Source: Nonomuraea aurantiaca (GTDB taxonomy: Bacteria; Actinomycetota; Actinomycetes; Streptosporangiales; Streptosporangiaceae). Taken from it: 64,000 nucleotides of DNA. This document shows positions 41,512 through 50,330 of this stretch, one piece after another; position 1 is the first letter of the stretch, and each line of letters begins with the position of its first letter. A program made the position numbers and the translations under genes. The DNA lies in the NCBI RefSeq assembly GCF_020215705.1, contig NZ_JAIWNB010000024.1:1495-65494 (forward strand), read 5' to 3'. Below the pieces are notes generated by a model that saw only the letters and a list, made by a program, of their open reading frames with translations, ran no database searches and had not been told where the DNA came from.

Positions 41512-42789
41512 GTGAGTTTCAGCTCGCGTACGAAGATTTGGACGGTCGCCCTGCTCGCGGCCACCGTGATGACGTCGGTCGGCGCCTGTGGCGGCGGCGA
41601 CAAGGCGGACAGTGGCAAGGTCGAACTCCGCTTCTCCTACTGGGGCAGCGACTCCCGGCAGAAGCTCACCGAGCAGGTGATCAAGAAGTTCGAGGAGAAG
41701 AACCCGACCATCAACGTCGAGGGTGACTTCTCCGACTTCAACAACTACTACGAGAAACTGGCCACCAAGGTGGCGGCGAACGACGCCCCCGACGTCATGA
41801 GCATCGAGATCCGCGGCCTGGGCGAGTACGCCGGGCGCGGCGCCCTGGCCGACCTGGCGGGCAAGGTGGTCACGACCGACCTCGACCAGCAGGCGCTCGC
41901 CGCCGGGAACATCGACAGCAAGCAGTACGCCATTCCCTCCGGCGTCAACGCCTTCTCCATGCTCGTCAACAAGGCGACGATCGAGAAGGCCAAGCAGAAG
42001 GTGCCCGACGACAAGTCCTGGACCTGGGACGACTGGATCAACCTGGCCAAGCAGATCAGCGCGAGCGGTGGCGGCATCACGGGAGCCGAGTACAACTACA
42101 ACCCCGCCTGGCTGCAGATCTTCGCGGCCCAGCGCGGCGAGAAGCTGTACGACGGCAAGAAGCTGGGCGTCTCGCCCGACACGCTGAAGGCCTGGTGGGG
42201 CATCCACCAGCAGCTCATCCAGACCAAGGGCTCGCCTGACGCGGCGAAGAGCTCCGAGCTGATCGCGGGCGGGGTCGAACAGTCACCGCTGGGCACCAAC
42301 ACCGGTGCGACGGGCATGTGGTGGAGCAACCAGCTCGGCGGCCTGACCAAGGCGTCCGGTCAGGAGCTGACCCTGCTGCGCATGCCCAAGGTGAAGGAGG
42401 CGACCACCAGCGGTATGTTCCTGCAGCCGTCGATGTTCTACACGGTCGCCGCCAAGTCCGAGCATCCGGCGGAAGCCGCCAAGTTCATCGACTTCATGGT
42501 CAACGACCCGGACGCGGCCTCGATCCTGCTGAGCGACCGCGGCCTGCCGACCAACGCCAAGGTGCTCGCCGCCGTCAAGGACAAGCTGCCGGCCGTCGAC
42601 CAGAAGACGCTGGCCTTCATCGACGAGGTCAGGAGCGAGCTGAGCCCGATCGCCGCTCCGCCGAAGGGCGCCCTCCAGGTGGACGACATCCTCAAGCGCA
42701 TCACCGAGGAGGTCGTCTTCGCCAAGACGACACCGGACGCCGCCGCACAGAAGTTCCTGACCGAGGCCAACGCGGCCATCGCCGGCTGA
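41512..42789 (+). CDS. sugar ABC transporter substrate-binding lipoprotein
   Basis: The 425-residue family-1 binding protein starts at GTG 41512 with AGGAGG 7 bases upstream. It has a lipoprotein signal peptide ending in TSVGAC, with the Cys as lipidation site. Typical SBP blocks follow: KVELRFSYWGSDSRQKLTEQ, EKKNP-type repeats and ATGMWWSNQLGGLTKASGQE. It would be anchored outside the membrane and deliver its sugar to the two permeases upstream. Confidence 0.94.
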   Translation: MSFSSRTKIWTVALLAATVMTSVGACGGGDKADSGKVELRFSYWGSDSRQKLTEQVIKKFEEKNPTINVEGDFSDFNNYYEKLATKVAANDAPDVMSIEIRGLGEYAGRGALADLAGKVVTTDLDQQALAAGNIDSKQYAIPSGVNAFSMLVNKATIEKAKQKVPDDKSWTWDDWINLAKQISASGGGITGAEYNYNPAWLQIFAAQRGEKLYDGKKLGVSPDTLKAWWGIHQQLIQTKGSPDAAKSSELIAGGVEQSPLGTNTGATGMWWSNQLGGLTKASGQELTLLRMPKVKEATTSGMFLQPSMFYTVAAKSEHPAEAAKFIDFMVNDPDAASILLSDRGLPTNAKVLAAVKDKLPAVDQKTLAFIDEVRSELSPIAAPPKGALQVDDILKRITEEVVFAKTTPDAAAQKFLTEANAAIAG

Positions 42790-42802
42790 GCTCGGTACAG
42801 CA

Positions 42803-42830
42803 GGGCCGGGGCTGTCAGCGGCTCCGGCCC
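42803..42830 (+). terminator. hairpin between the binding protein and oxidoreductase genes
   Basis: GGGCCGGGGC (42803-42812) pairs with GCTCCGGCCC (42821-42830), allowing one G-T pair, around an 8-base loop, followed by gtcatttt. It may be an intra-operon attenuator or processing site that keeps binding-protein transcript in excess. Confidence 0.55.
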
Positions 42831-42857
42831 GTCATTTTCGCTACTCGGGGAGAGAAG

Positions 42858-44138
42858 TTGAGCACCAGGTACGCCTTCGTCGGCCTTGGTCACCGCGTCC
42901 GGATGTACATCGACGCCCTGCTGGGTGACTGGCGGGACACCGGGACGATCGCCGGCCTCTGCGACACCAACCGGACCCGCATGGACTACTACGCCGAGCG
43001 CATCGGCGCGGACGTGCCCCGCTTCCAGCCGGACGATTTCGGCAAGCTGCTGGAGCTGGCCGACGCGGTCGTGGTCACCACGGTGGACGCGACGCACGCC
43101 CGCTACGTCGTCGCCGCCCTCGACGCGGGCCTCGACGTCATCGTGGAGAAGCCGCTCACCATCGACGCCGAAGGCTGCGAGGCCATCGCCGCGGCCGCCG
43201 AGCGCAACCCGGGCAAGCTGGTGGTCACCTTCAACTACCGCTACTCGCCCCGCAACTCGGCGGTCAAGAAGCTGATCAGCGAAGGCGCGATCGGCGAGGT
43301 CACCTCGGTCCACTTCGACTGGGCGCTGGACACCATCCACGGCGCCGACTACTTCCGCCGCTGGCACCGCGAGCGGGCCAACTCCGGCGGCCTGCTGGTG
43401 CACAAGTCCACCCACCACTTCGACCTGGTCAACTGGTGGCTCGCCGCGGCACCCGAGCTCGTCTTCGCCCAGACCGACCTGCGCTTCTACGGCCAGGCCC
43501 TGCCCCGAGGCCCACGCCCCGCCCGCGGCCAGGGCGCGTCCGGCCTCGGCACCGACCCGTTCATCCTCGACATCTCCACCGACGAGCACCTCAAGCGGCT
43601 CTACCTGGACGCCGAGCACGAGGACGGCTACATCCGCGACCAGGACGTCTTCGGACCGGGCGTGACCATCGACGACAACATGTCGGTCCTGGTCCGCTAC
43701 GCCAACCGGGCCATGCTCACCTACTCGCTCACCGCGCACGCCCCGTACGAGGGCTACCGGGTGGTGTTCAACGGCACGGAGGGGCGCGTCGAGCTGGAGG
43801 TCTGCGAGCGATCTTGGACGCCACCGCACGCCGCGATCGACCCGAGCGCCGCCACCAAGCAGCACGCGGCCGGCGCATGGGAGAAGCTCACCCTGCACCG
43901 GCACTGGCAGGAGCGCGAGGAGATCGTGATCGAGCAGGGGGAGGGCGGCCACGGCGGCGGCGACCGGCTGCTGCTCGACGACGTCTTCCGCGGCCCCGGC
44001 GACGACCCGCTCGGGCGTCCGGCGGGTTACCGCGACGGCATCCGCAGCGTACTTGTGGGCGCCGCGGCCAACCGCTCGGCCGCCACCGGCCGCGCCGTCC
44101 ACCTGACCGACGACGGCACCCGCCTGGCCGACGCCTGA
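42858..44138 (+). CDS. Gfo/Idh/MocA-family oxidoreductase
   Basis: The 426-residue product starts at TTG 42858 behind GGGGAG. It has an N-terminal Rossmann motif (RYAFVGLGHRVRMYIDALLG), the catalytic EKP motif (DVIVEKPLTID) and a C-terminal substrate domain with HKSTHHFDLVNWWL. It oxidises or isomerises sugars or sugar acids with NAD(P). Its place at the end of the ABC operon suggests it acts on the imported sugar, possibly an inositol-type or rare sugar (inference). Confidence 0.92.
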   Translation: MSTRYAFVGLGHRVRMYIDALLGDWRDTGTIAGLCDTNRTRMDYYAERIGADVPRFQPDDFGKLLELADAVVVTTVDATHARYVVAALDAGLDVIVEKPLTIDAEGCEAIAAAAERNPGKLVVTFNYRYSPRNSAVKKLISEGAIGEVTSVHFDWALDTIHGADYFRRWHRERANSGGLLVHKSTHHFDLVNWWLAAAPELVFAQTDLRFYGQALPRGPRPARGQGASGLGTDPFILDISTDEHLKRLYLDAEHEDGYIRDQDVFGPGVTIDDNMSVLVRYANRAMLTYSLTAHAPYEGYRVVFNGTEGRVELEVCERSWTPPHAAIDPSAATKQHAAGAWEKLTLHRHWQEREEIVIEQGEGGHGGGDRLLLDDVFRGPGDDPLGRPAGYRDGIRSVLVGAAANRSAATGRAVHLTDDGTRLADA

Positions 44139-44270
44139 CCGACGACCGGTTCCCCGGGCGGGCCGGTAGGCCATCCGCAGGCGGCGTACTGCCTACGGGC
44201 CTGTCCGTGCGGGCTGTGGAACGACCTGTTCGGCGAGTACCTCAGCGTCAACGCCGTCACCAGCGACGCC

Positions 44271-46271
44271 GTGGATCCGATCTCGTTCCAGCCCGAGCTG
44301 AAGGTGTGCGCGGTCTCCCTGGCCAGGGTGGTCACGGAGCAGCCCGCCGACGTCCCCTCACGAGCGCCCGAGCCGGCCGTGCGGGAGACCGGGCAGGCGG
44401 TGCCCGGTCCGGTCGCGGCGCTGGCCGGGCTGTTCGGGCTGGCCGAGCTGACCCCGCCGGTGCTCGCAGGTCACGAACGCCAGTATCTGGCCGGTTTCCT
44501 GGCCGGTCTGAGTGATGCGCCGCCCGCCGGTACGGCCGTACCGATCTTGCCGAGCCATGCCCCCATCGACCCGAGCCACGCTCTGTGGATCAACGGCGCG
44601 CTGGCCGGCGCCTTCTCCCGCATCGCGGCCCCTGCGCTGGTTCCGCAACCCACCGACGTGCCCGAGACGCCGGTGCGCGAGCTCATCGTCCTGTGGGCCT
44701 CGCAGACCGGAAACGCCGAGGAGTTCGCCGCCGCGAGCGCTCGCCGCCTGGCCGGCACGGGCCGCAAGGCCAGGCTCGTCGACATGGCCGACTGCACCCC
44801 GGCAGCTCTTCCCGCCGAGGCGGACCTGCTCGTCATCTCCAGTACGTTCGGCGACGGTGAAGCACCCGACAACGGTGCCGCCTTCTGGGAGGCGCTCGCC
44901 GAGCCAGGAGCACCGCGGCTCGACGGCGTGCGCTATGCGGTGCTGGCCTTCGGCGACTCCAGCTACGACGACTTCTGCGGCCACGGACGCCAGCTCGACC
45001 GGCGTCTGGAGGAGCTCGGCGCGGTCCGCCTGGCGCCGCGCGCCGATTGCGAGCCCGACGACCAGGAGCGCGCTCTGAGCTGGCTCGACCAGGTGCTCGC
45101 CACGCTCGCTGAGACCACGCCCGCGCCGGCCGTGCCCCTCGATCCGTCCACCAGTCCGCGCAAGGCGGCGCCCTTCACCGCGACGCTGTCGGGCAACCGG
45201 CTGCTCAGTCTGCCCGGCTCGGCCAAAGAGGTCCGCCAGTTCACCTTCGACACCGGCGGCGAGCTGGCCTACCAGGCCGGGGACGCTCTCGGCGTCATGC
45301 CCGTCAACAGCGCCGATCTGGTGATGGAATGGCTGGCGGTGACCGGTCTCAGCCCGGTCGACAACGTGGAGCTCACCGGCCTCGGCTCGCTTCCCCTCGG
45401 GGAGGCGCTGCACCGCCATCTGGACATCACCAAGATCACCCCGGGCCTGCTCAAGTTCGTCGCCGAACGTACTCGTAACCGCGATCTGTCCCGGTTGCTG
45501 CGTCCAGGCAACAAGGGCGAGCTGGCCAAGTGGACATGGAGCCGCCAGGCCATCGACGTCATCGCCGAACTCCCGGTACGCGCCGGCGCCCAGGAATGGC
45601 TCGGCGTGCTCAAACGGCTCCAGCCGCGCCTGTACTCCATCTCCTCCAGCCCGCTGACCAGCCCTGACGAGATACGCCTGACCATCTCGGTGGTCCGCTT
45701 CGACAATCTGCGCGGCCGCCCGCGTACCGGAGCGTGCTCGGCCTACCTGGCCGACAACCCGGAGCGGGCCCAGGTACCGGTGTACGTCCAGCACACCACC
45801 CACTTCCGCCCGCCCTCGGACCCGGGCACCCCGATGGTGATGATCGGCCCCGGCACCGGCGTCGCCCCCTTCCTCGGCTTCCTCGACGAACGCCGCGCCC
45901 TCGGCCACCACGGCCGTAACTGGCTCTTCTTCGGTGAGCAGCGCCGTGCCACCGACTTCTACTACCGCGACGAACTCACCGAGATGCACGACGACGGGCT
46001 GCTGACCCGCCTCGACCTGGCCTTCTCCCGCGACCAGCGCGCCAAGGTCTACGTTCAGGACCGCATGCGCGAGCACGGTGCCCAGCTCTGGGCCTGGCTG
46101 CAGGACGGGGCACACGTATATGTGTGCGGTGACGCCGGCCGGATGGCCAAGGACGTCGACCAGACCCTGCATGACATCACGGCCCGCTACGGCGGCCTCT
46201 CTCCTGACGACGCGGCCGCGTACGTCAAGCAGCTGGCCGCGAGCAAGCGCTACGTACGCGACGTGTATTGA
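44271..46271 (+). CDS. diflavin reductase, remnant of a bifunctional nitrate/sulfite reductase flavoprotein
   Basis: The 666-residue reading contains a flavodoxin domain (LIVLWASQTGNAEEFAAASA, SSTFGDGEAPDNGAAFW), an FAD domain (RLYSISSSPLTSPDEIRLTI) and an NADPH domain (MIGPGTGVAPFLGFLDERRA, HVYVCGDAGRMAKDVD). The first residues (DPISFQPELKVCAV), with the upstream in-frame stretch from about 44205 (GLWNDLFGEYLSVNAVTSDA), are the end of a molybdopterin nitrate-reductase domain. Family fusions run to ~1300 residues, so the molybdopterin half has been deleted. GTG 44271 is not a natural start, so expression is doubtful. Neighbouring modABC fits a Mo-enzyme locus. Confidence 0.82.
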   Translation: MDPISFQPELKVCAVSLARVVTEQPADVPSRAPEPAVRETGQAVPGPVAALAGLFGLAELTPPVLAGHERQYLAGFLAGLSDAPPAGTAVPILPSHAPIDPSHALWINGALAGAFSRIAAPALVPQPTDVPETPVRELIVLWASQTGNAEEFAAASARRLAGTGRKARLVDMADCTPAALPAEADLLVISSTFGDGEAPDNGAAFWEALAEPGAPRLDGVRYAVLAFGDSSYDDFCGHGRQLDRRLEELGAVRLAPRADCEPDDQERALSWLDQVLATLAETTPAPAVPLDPSTSPRKAAPFTATLSGNRLLSLPGSAKEVRQFTFDTGGELAYQAGDALGVMPVNSADLVMEWLAVTGLSPVDNVELTGLGSLPLGEALHRHLDITKITPGLLKFVAERTRNRDLSRLLRPGNKGELAKWTWSRQAIDVIAELPVRAGAQEWLGVLKRLQPRLYSISSSPLTSPDEIRLTISVVRFDNLRGRPRTGACSAYLADNPERAQVPVYVQHTTHFRPPSDPGTPMVMIGPGTGVAPFLGFLDERRALGHHGRNWLFFGEQRRATDFYYRDELTEMHDDGLLTRLDLAFSRDQRAKVYVQDRMREHGAQLWAWLQDGAHVYVCGDAGRMAKDVDQTLHDITARYGGLSPDDAAAYVKQLAASKRYVRDVY

Positions 46272-46309
46272 CTACGGACGTCGAGCGCTTGCGGGCCGCC
46301 GACGACCGG

Positions 46310-46569
46310 TTATGGGGCCGAGCACTCCCAGGAGCAGGGCGAGCCGGCCCAGTGCAGGGCGATGTACAGCTCGGGCTGCCCCCAGTAGCGCACCCGCTCG
46401 CGGGTGACGCGGTAACCGGCGCTCTGCTCGGGCTCGTCCAGCGAGTGGCGCGGACGGGGATGGCCAGGAGGCCGATGTCCTGGTCGACGTGGGTGAGCAG
46501 GCCGTGGCAGGGCCCGCCGAGGCAGATGGCGTTGCAGTCATGCCGCTCGTCCGGCGCGGGCGGGTTCAT
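46310..46569 (-). pseudogene. small hypothetical gene, frameshifted, coupled to modC
   Basis: From ATG 46569 the frame reads HDCNAICLGGPCHGLLTHVD then IGLLAIPVRATR. At about 46440 the sensible reading changes frame to SLDEPEQSAGYRVTRERVRY, WGQPELYIALHWAGSPCSWE, stopping at TAA 46312-46310. Together they would make an ~85-residue protein. The start overlaps the modC stop (ATGA). A single-base indel is the simplest explanation. Confidence 0.55.
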
Positions 46570-47597
46570 GCGGGGTAGGCGTGGGTCTCGGTGGCCTTGG
46601 CCGAGGCCCAGATCTGCTGGCCCAGGGTCAGGTCGAGGTCGGCGACGGCGGCGGGGGTGATGTCGGCGAAGGCGGTGACGGGGCCGTCGAGGTGCACGCG
46701 TACGTTGTCGCCGTGGCGTTCGATGCCCTCGATGCGGGCTTGCCACAGGTTGCGCGGACTGCCGTCCGGGCGGGTCCGGTAGAGGGCGACGGCGGAGGGC
46801 GGGAAGGCGACGAACGCGGGCCCGTCGAGGTGCTCGTAGGTGTGCAGCAACAGCTCGCCGACCTTGACCCGGGCTCCGTCGGCCACGCCGCGATACAGGT
46901 TGAGCCCGACCAGGCGGGCCACGTAGTCGGTACGGGGGCGGCGGGCGACCTCGGCCGGACTGCCCTGCTGGACGATGGCGCCGTTCTCGATCACGACCAG
47001 CCGGTCGGCCAGCACCATCGCGTCGAGGGGGTCGTGGGTGACCAGCACGGTCGCGCCGTCGAAGTCGGCCAGGTGACGGCGCAGCTGGGAGCGGATCTCC
47101 AGCCGGGTGTGGGCGTCGAGCGCGGCCAGCGGCTCGTCCAGCAGCAGCAGATCGGGCTGTATGGCCAGCGCCCGCGCCAGCGCGACCCGCTGAGCCTGGC
47201 CGCCGGACAGCTGCCGTGGCTTGGCGGCGGCGCGATCGGCCAGGCCGACGCGTTCCAGCAGGGCGGCGGCGGTACGGCGGGCCTCGGCCTTGGGCACCCC
47301 GTGGCAGCGCGGCCCGAACGCGACGTTGTCCAGCGCCGTCAGGTGTGGGAAGAGCAGGTAGTCCTGGAAGACCATGCCGATCGGGCGTTCCTCGGCGGGC
47401 AGCGTGTGCAGCGGCCTGCCGCGCAGAACGATCTGCCCGTCGGACAGGCGAGTGAGCCCGGCCAGGGCGCGCAGGGCGGTGGTCTTGCCCGCGCCGTTGG
47501 GGCCGAGCAGCGCGACGACCTCGCCCGGAGCGACCTCCAGGGTGAGGTCGAGGGTGAAGGCGGGCCGGGCGACCACCAGCCGGGCGTGCAGAGTCAT
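46566..47597 (-). CDS. modC: molybdate ABC transporter ATP-binding protein
   Basis: The 343-residue ATPase has Walker A LLGPNGAGKTTALRAL, Q-loop VFQDYLLFPHLTAL, signature LSGGQAQRVALARALA and Walker B DLLLLDEPLAALDAHTRLE. A C-terminal TOBE domain (residues ~280-343) binds molybdate. The start ATG 47597 overlaps the modB stop (ATGA). It forms ModB2C2 with the upstream genes. Confidence 0.93.
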   Translation of the reverse strand: MTLHARLVVARPAFTLDLTLEVAPGEVVALLGPNGAGKTTALRALAGLTRLSDGQIVLRGRPLHTLPAEERPIGMVFQDYLLFPHLTALDNVAFGPRCHGVPKAEARRTAAALLERVGLADRAAAKPRQLSGGQAQRVALARALAIQPDLLLLDEPLAALDAHTRLEIRSQLRRHLADFDGATVLVTHDPLDAMVLADRLVVIENGAIVQQGSPAEVARRPRTDYVARLVGLNLYRGVADGARVKVGELLLHTYEHLDGPAFVAFPPSAVALYRTRPDGSPRNLWQARIEGIERHGDNVRVHLDGPVTAFADITPAAVADLDLTLGQQIWASAKATETHAYPA

Positions 47598-48457
47598 GGC
47601 GCGCTCACCCACCGGTCACGCAGGCTGGTCAAAATGATCACCGAGACGGCCAGCAGAACGAGGCTGAGCACGATGGCCGCTTCCGGCTCGGTCTCCAGCG
47701 CCAGATAGACCGCCAGCGGCATGGTGCGGGTGGTGCCGGGGAAGTTGCCCGCGAACGTGATCGTCGCGCCGAACTCGCCCAACGCCCGCGCCCAGCACAA
47801 CACCGCCCCGGCCACGACGCCCGGCATGACCATCGGCAGCGTCACCCGCCGGAACACCGTCCACCGCGAGGCGCCCAGCGTGGCCGCGGCCTCCTCGAAA
47901 CGCCGGTCGGCACCACGCAACGCCCCCTCAACGCTGATCACCAGGAAGGGCATCGCCACGAACGCCTCGGCGATGATCACCCCGGCGGTGGTGAACGGCA
48001 GCGTGATGCCGAACGTGGCCTCCAGCCACTGCCCGACCAGCCCGCGCCGCCCCAGTACGAGCAGCAACGCCACACCGCCGACCACCGGCGGCAGCACCAG
48101 CGGGACGGTGACCAGGGCCCGGACCAGCCGCCGCCCGGGAAACGACACCCGGGCCAGCAGCCAGGCCAGCGGCACCCCGAGCAGCAGGCACACGGCGGTG
48201 GCGATGGTGGCGCACACCAGCGACAGCCGCAACGCCTCCAGCACCTGCGGCTCGGCCAGCCGCTGCAGCAGCGTGGGCCAGGGGGCGCGGATCAGCAGCC
48301 CGGCCAGCGGCAGCACGAGGAAGACCAGACCCACGACGGCGGGCACGACCAGCATCCACGGCAGGCGCCCGGAGACCTCGCGCCCCGCGGCCGGCCGGCT
48401 GCCGGGCCCGCGTGGTGAGCTCGACAGATCGACCTGCTCCGGCACGGAAGAGTTCAT
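47594..48457 (-). CDS. modB: molybdate ABC transporter permease
   Basis: The 287-residue product has six membrane helices (starting WMLVVPAVVGLVFLVLPLAG) and the EAA loop RRFEEAAATLGASRWTVFRR. This is the ModB/CysT type. It lies 6 bp downstream of modA and overlaps modC, forming a tight modABC operon on the minus strand. Confidence 0.94.
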   Translation of the reverse strand: MNSSVPEQVDLSSSPRGPGSRPAAGREVSGRLPWMLVVPAVVGLVFLVLPLAGLLIRAPWPTLLQRLAEPQVLEALRLSLVCATIATAVCLLLGVPLAWLLARVSFPGRRLVRALVTVPLVLPPVVGGVALLLVLGRRGLVGQWLEATFGITLPFTTAGVIIAEAFVAMPFLVISVEGALRGADRRFEEAAATLGASRWTVFRRVTLPMVMPGVVAGAVLCWARALGEFGATITFAGNFPGTTRTMPLAVYLALETEPEAAIVLSLVLLAVSVIILTSLRDRWVSAP

Positions 48458-48463
48458 GAGCGA

Positions 48464-49270
48464 TCAGGGCGCCTCGAAGCCGGCCTTGGTCAGCACGTCC
48501 TTGCCCTGCTGCGACAGCACCAGATCCACGAACTGCTTGGCCAGATCACCGGCCGGAGCCTTGGCCAGCGTGGCGATCGGATAGTCGTTGATCGCCTTGT
48601 CCGCCTCGGGGAACTCGAGCCCCCGCACCTTGCCCGCCGAGGCGATCACATCGGTCTTGTACACCAGGGCCGCGTCCACCTCGCCCAACTCGACCTTGGT
48701 CAGCGTGGCCTTGACGTCCTGCTCCAGCGTCACAGGCTTGACCTTCAGCCCGGCCGCGTCCAGCGCCTTGACCGCCGCCGCCCCGCACGGCACCTGCTCG
48801 GCGCACAAGGCCACCTTCACCTTGCTGTCGGCCAGGTCCTTCAACTCATCCACCTTGGCCGGATTGTCCTTCGGCACGGCGATCTCCAGCTTGTTACGCA
48901 CGAACGTGGTCGGCGCACTCGCCGACGACGCGTCGGTCACCGTCTTCATCGTGGCCGGGCTCGCCGCGGCGAACACGTCCGCCGGCGCCCCCTGGACGAT
49001 CTGCTGAGCCAGCGTCGCGCTGGAGCCGAAGTTGAACTTCACCGTCGTACCCGGGTGCGCGGCCTCGAAGGCCTTGCCGAGCTCGGTGAACGTCCCGGTC
49101 AGCGAGGCCGCGGCGAACACCGTCACCTCCTTGGCCCCGCCCCCGGCGGAGGCCGACGCCGACGTTGCGGAGGAGGTGGCCGGTTGGCCGGATCCGCAAC
49201 CGGACAGGCCCGCGAGCGCGAGCGCGACGGGCAGGGCGATCGCCCATCGGGAAAGACGCCTGAACACCAA
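48464..49270 (-). CDS. modA: molybdate-binding lipoprotein
   Basis: The 268-residue product has a lipoprotein signal peptide (ALPVALALAGLSGCGSG), then ModA blocks: EVTVFAAASLTGTFTELGKA, NFGSSATLAQQIVQGAPADV, FAAASPATMKTVTDA. The anchored periplasmic-type protein captures molybdate or tungstate for ModBC. It starts at ATG 49270, 10 bp after the HTH-TOBE gene. Confidence 0.94.
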   Translation of the reverse strand: MVFRRLSRWAIALPVALALAGLSGCGSGQPATSSATSASASAGGGAKEVTVFAAASLTGTFTELGKAFEAAHPGTTVKFNFGSSATLAQQIVQGAPADVFAAASPATMKTVTDASSASAPTTFVRNKLEIAVPKDNPAKVDELKDLADSKVKVALCAEQVPCGAAAVKALDAAGLKVKPVTLEQDVKATLTKVELGEVDAALVYKTDVIASAGKVRGLEFPEADKAINDYPIATLAKAPAGDLAKQFVDLVLSQQGKDVLTKAGFEAP

Positions 49271-49280
49271 GGAGGGCTCC

Positions 49281-49694
49281 TCACAGAAAACTGGCCACGC
49301 GCTCGTGAGCGGGAATCTCCACGACGACGTTGGTGGACTTGATCACGGCGACCGCCACCACCCCCACCTCCAGGCCCAACTCGTCGGCGGCCTGGCGGCT
49401 CATCAGCGACACCACCCGAAACGGCCCGGCGGCGATCTCCACCTGCGCCATCACCGCATCGCGGATCACCTCGGTCACGATCCCGCGAAAGCGGTTACGC
49501 GCCGAGGACCGGCTACCGCCGTCGCTCTCCTCGATCTGCGAGCGGGCGAAAGCCGCCAGGTCGGCGCCGTTGACCCGCCGGTGGCCGTGCTCATCCCGCT
49601 CGGCCCCCAGCCGACCCGCGTCCACCCACCGGCGAACGGTGTCGGAGCTGACCCCGAGCAGCGCTGCGGCTTCGCTGATCCGAAACGTCGTCAC
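49281..49694 (-). CDS. helix-turn-helix/TOBE molybdate-responsive regulator
   Basis: The 137-residue product, read from GTG 49694, has an N-terminal excisionase/MerR-type HTH (FRISEAAALLGVSSDTVRRW, VDAGRLGAERDEHGHRRV) and a C-terminal TOBE/Mop domain (RGIVTEVIRDAVMAQVEIAA, VVSLMSRQAADELGLEVG). Such proteins probably sense molybdate and control modABC, which follows directly. The frame extends to 49718 (ATG), an alternative start. Confidence 0.88.
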   Translation of the reverse strand: MTTFRISEAAALLGVSSDTVRRWVDAGRLGAERDEHGHRRVNGADLAAFARSQIEESDGGSRSSARNRFRGIVTEVIRDAVMAQVEIAAGPFRVVSLMSRQAADELGLEVGVVAVAVIKSTNVVVEIPAHERVASFL

Positions 49695-49819
49695 ACCATC
49701 ACGATACCTTCCGCACATTCAAGCCTGAATAGCTGTCTTCCGTTGCAGTAGCGGCATCACTTACGGCTCTGCCATCGCATCCACGAGATCGGCGCTGGAC
49801 CGTCGACACGGCACAAAGG

Positions 49820-50015
49820 GCCTGCGCTTCGCTCCGGACGTTCTTCCAGGGGCGCCTGCGGCGCACAACGGGCTTCGCAGTCGGCGCTCCGCGCTTCCGG
49901 GGGCTCAGGCGTCCTTCCCAGTCGGGCCAACGGCCCGACCCCTGCAGGGCCTCGCTACGCTCGGACGCCCTCCTCGGGCGCAGGCTTCGCCTGCGCGTTC
50001 TCCGTTGGCCTCACA
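49820..50015. repeat. cluster of short GC-rich hairpins
   Basis: Several perfect small inverted repeats crowd here: GTCGGGCC-AAC-GGCCCGAC (49921-49939), GCGCAGG-cttcg-CCTGCGC (49978-49996) and gcgcc-tgc-ggcgc near 49853-49865, with repeated cttcgc/gctccg motifs between. No gene frame is convincing from 49740 to 50150. It could be a REP-like array or a recombination hotspot. Confidence 0.5.
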
Positions 50016-50152
50016 GGCAAGAGATATCGCTACCAGTGGACCGGTACCGTGACGTATTCCGCCGTGTCGTATTCCTCAGCTGGCCGCAGGCCGAAGGCAG
50101 GCGCCAGAACGTTATCCGTGGGGGTGCCGTAGCAGACCCTCTTCGAGGATGG

Positions 50153-50330
50153 CTACACGATGTCGCGGCTGTGTTTATCTCCGATGGACTCAAAGATGTC
50201 TTGGGCCTGTTTGAACGCTGTGATGGCGTCATCGAAGCGCCGCACCTGGCAGAGGGCGCTCCGAGGTTGCCCAACGCTTGGCCTAGCGACGGCGGCGTGT
50301 TCCGGGTGGACGGCGCAATGTGGTGAAGAT
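50153..50330 (-). pseudogene. TPR-protein C-terminal remnant (frameshifted)
   Basis: Allowing one missing base near 50265, the minus strand reads LGQALGNLGSALCQVRRFDD then AITAFKQAQDIFESIGDKHS, ending RDIV and TAG (50155-50153). This is the last TPR hairpin of the regulator-type TPR proteins frequent in actinomycetes. The rest is absent. Confidence 0.6.

Noticed and set aside
44358..46172. Long minus-strand ORF (604 residues) opposite the diflavin reductase
   Set aside because: The plus strand carries FMN, FAD and NADPH motifs in order; the minus frame is Gly/Val/Ala-rich with no domain.
49700..49800. Moco or molybdate riboswitch ahead of the HTH-TOBE/modABC genes
   Set aside because: No conserved stem arrangement could be found by eye; the TOBE-domain regulator is a sufficient explanation.
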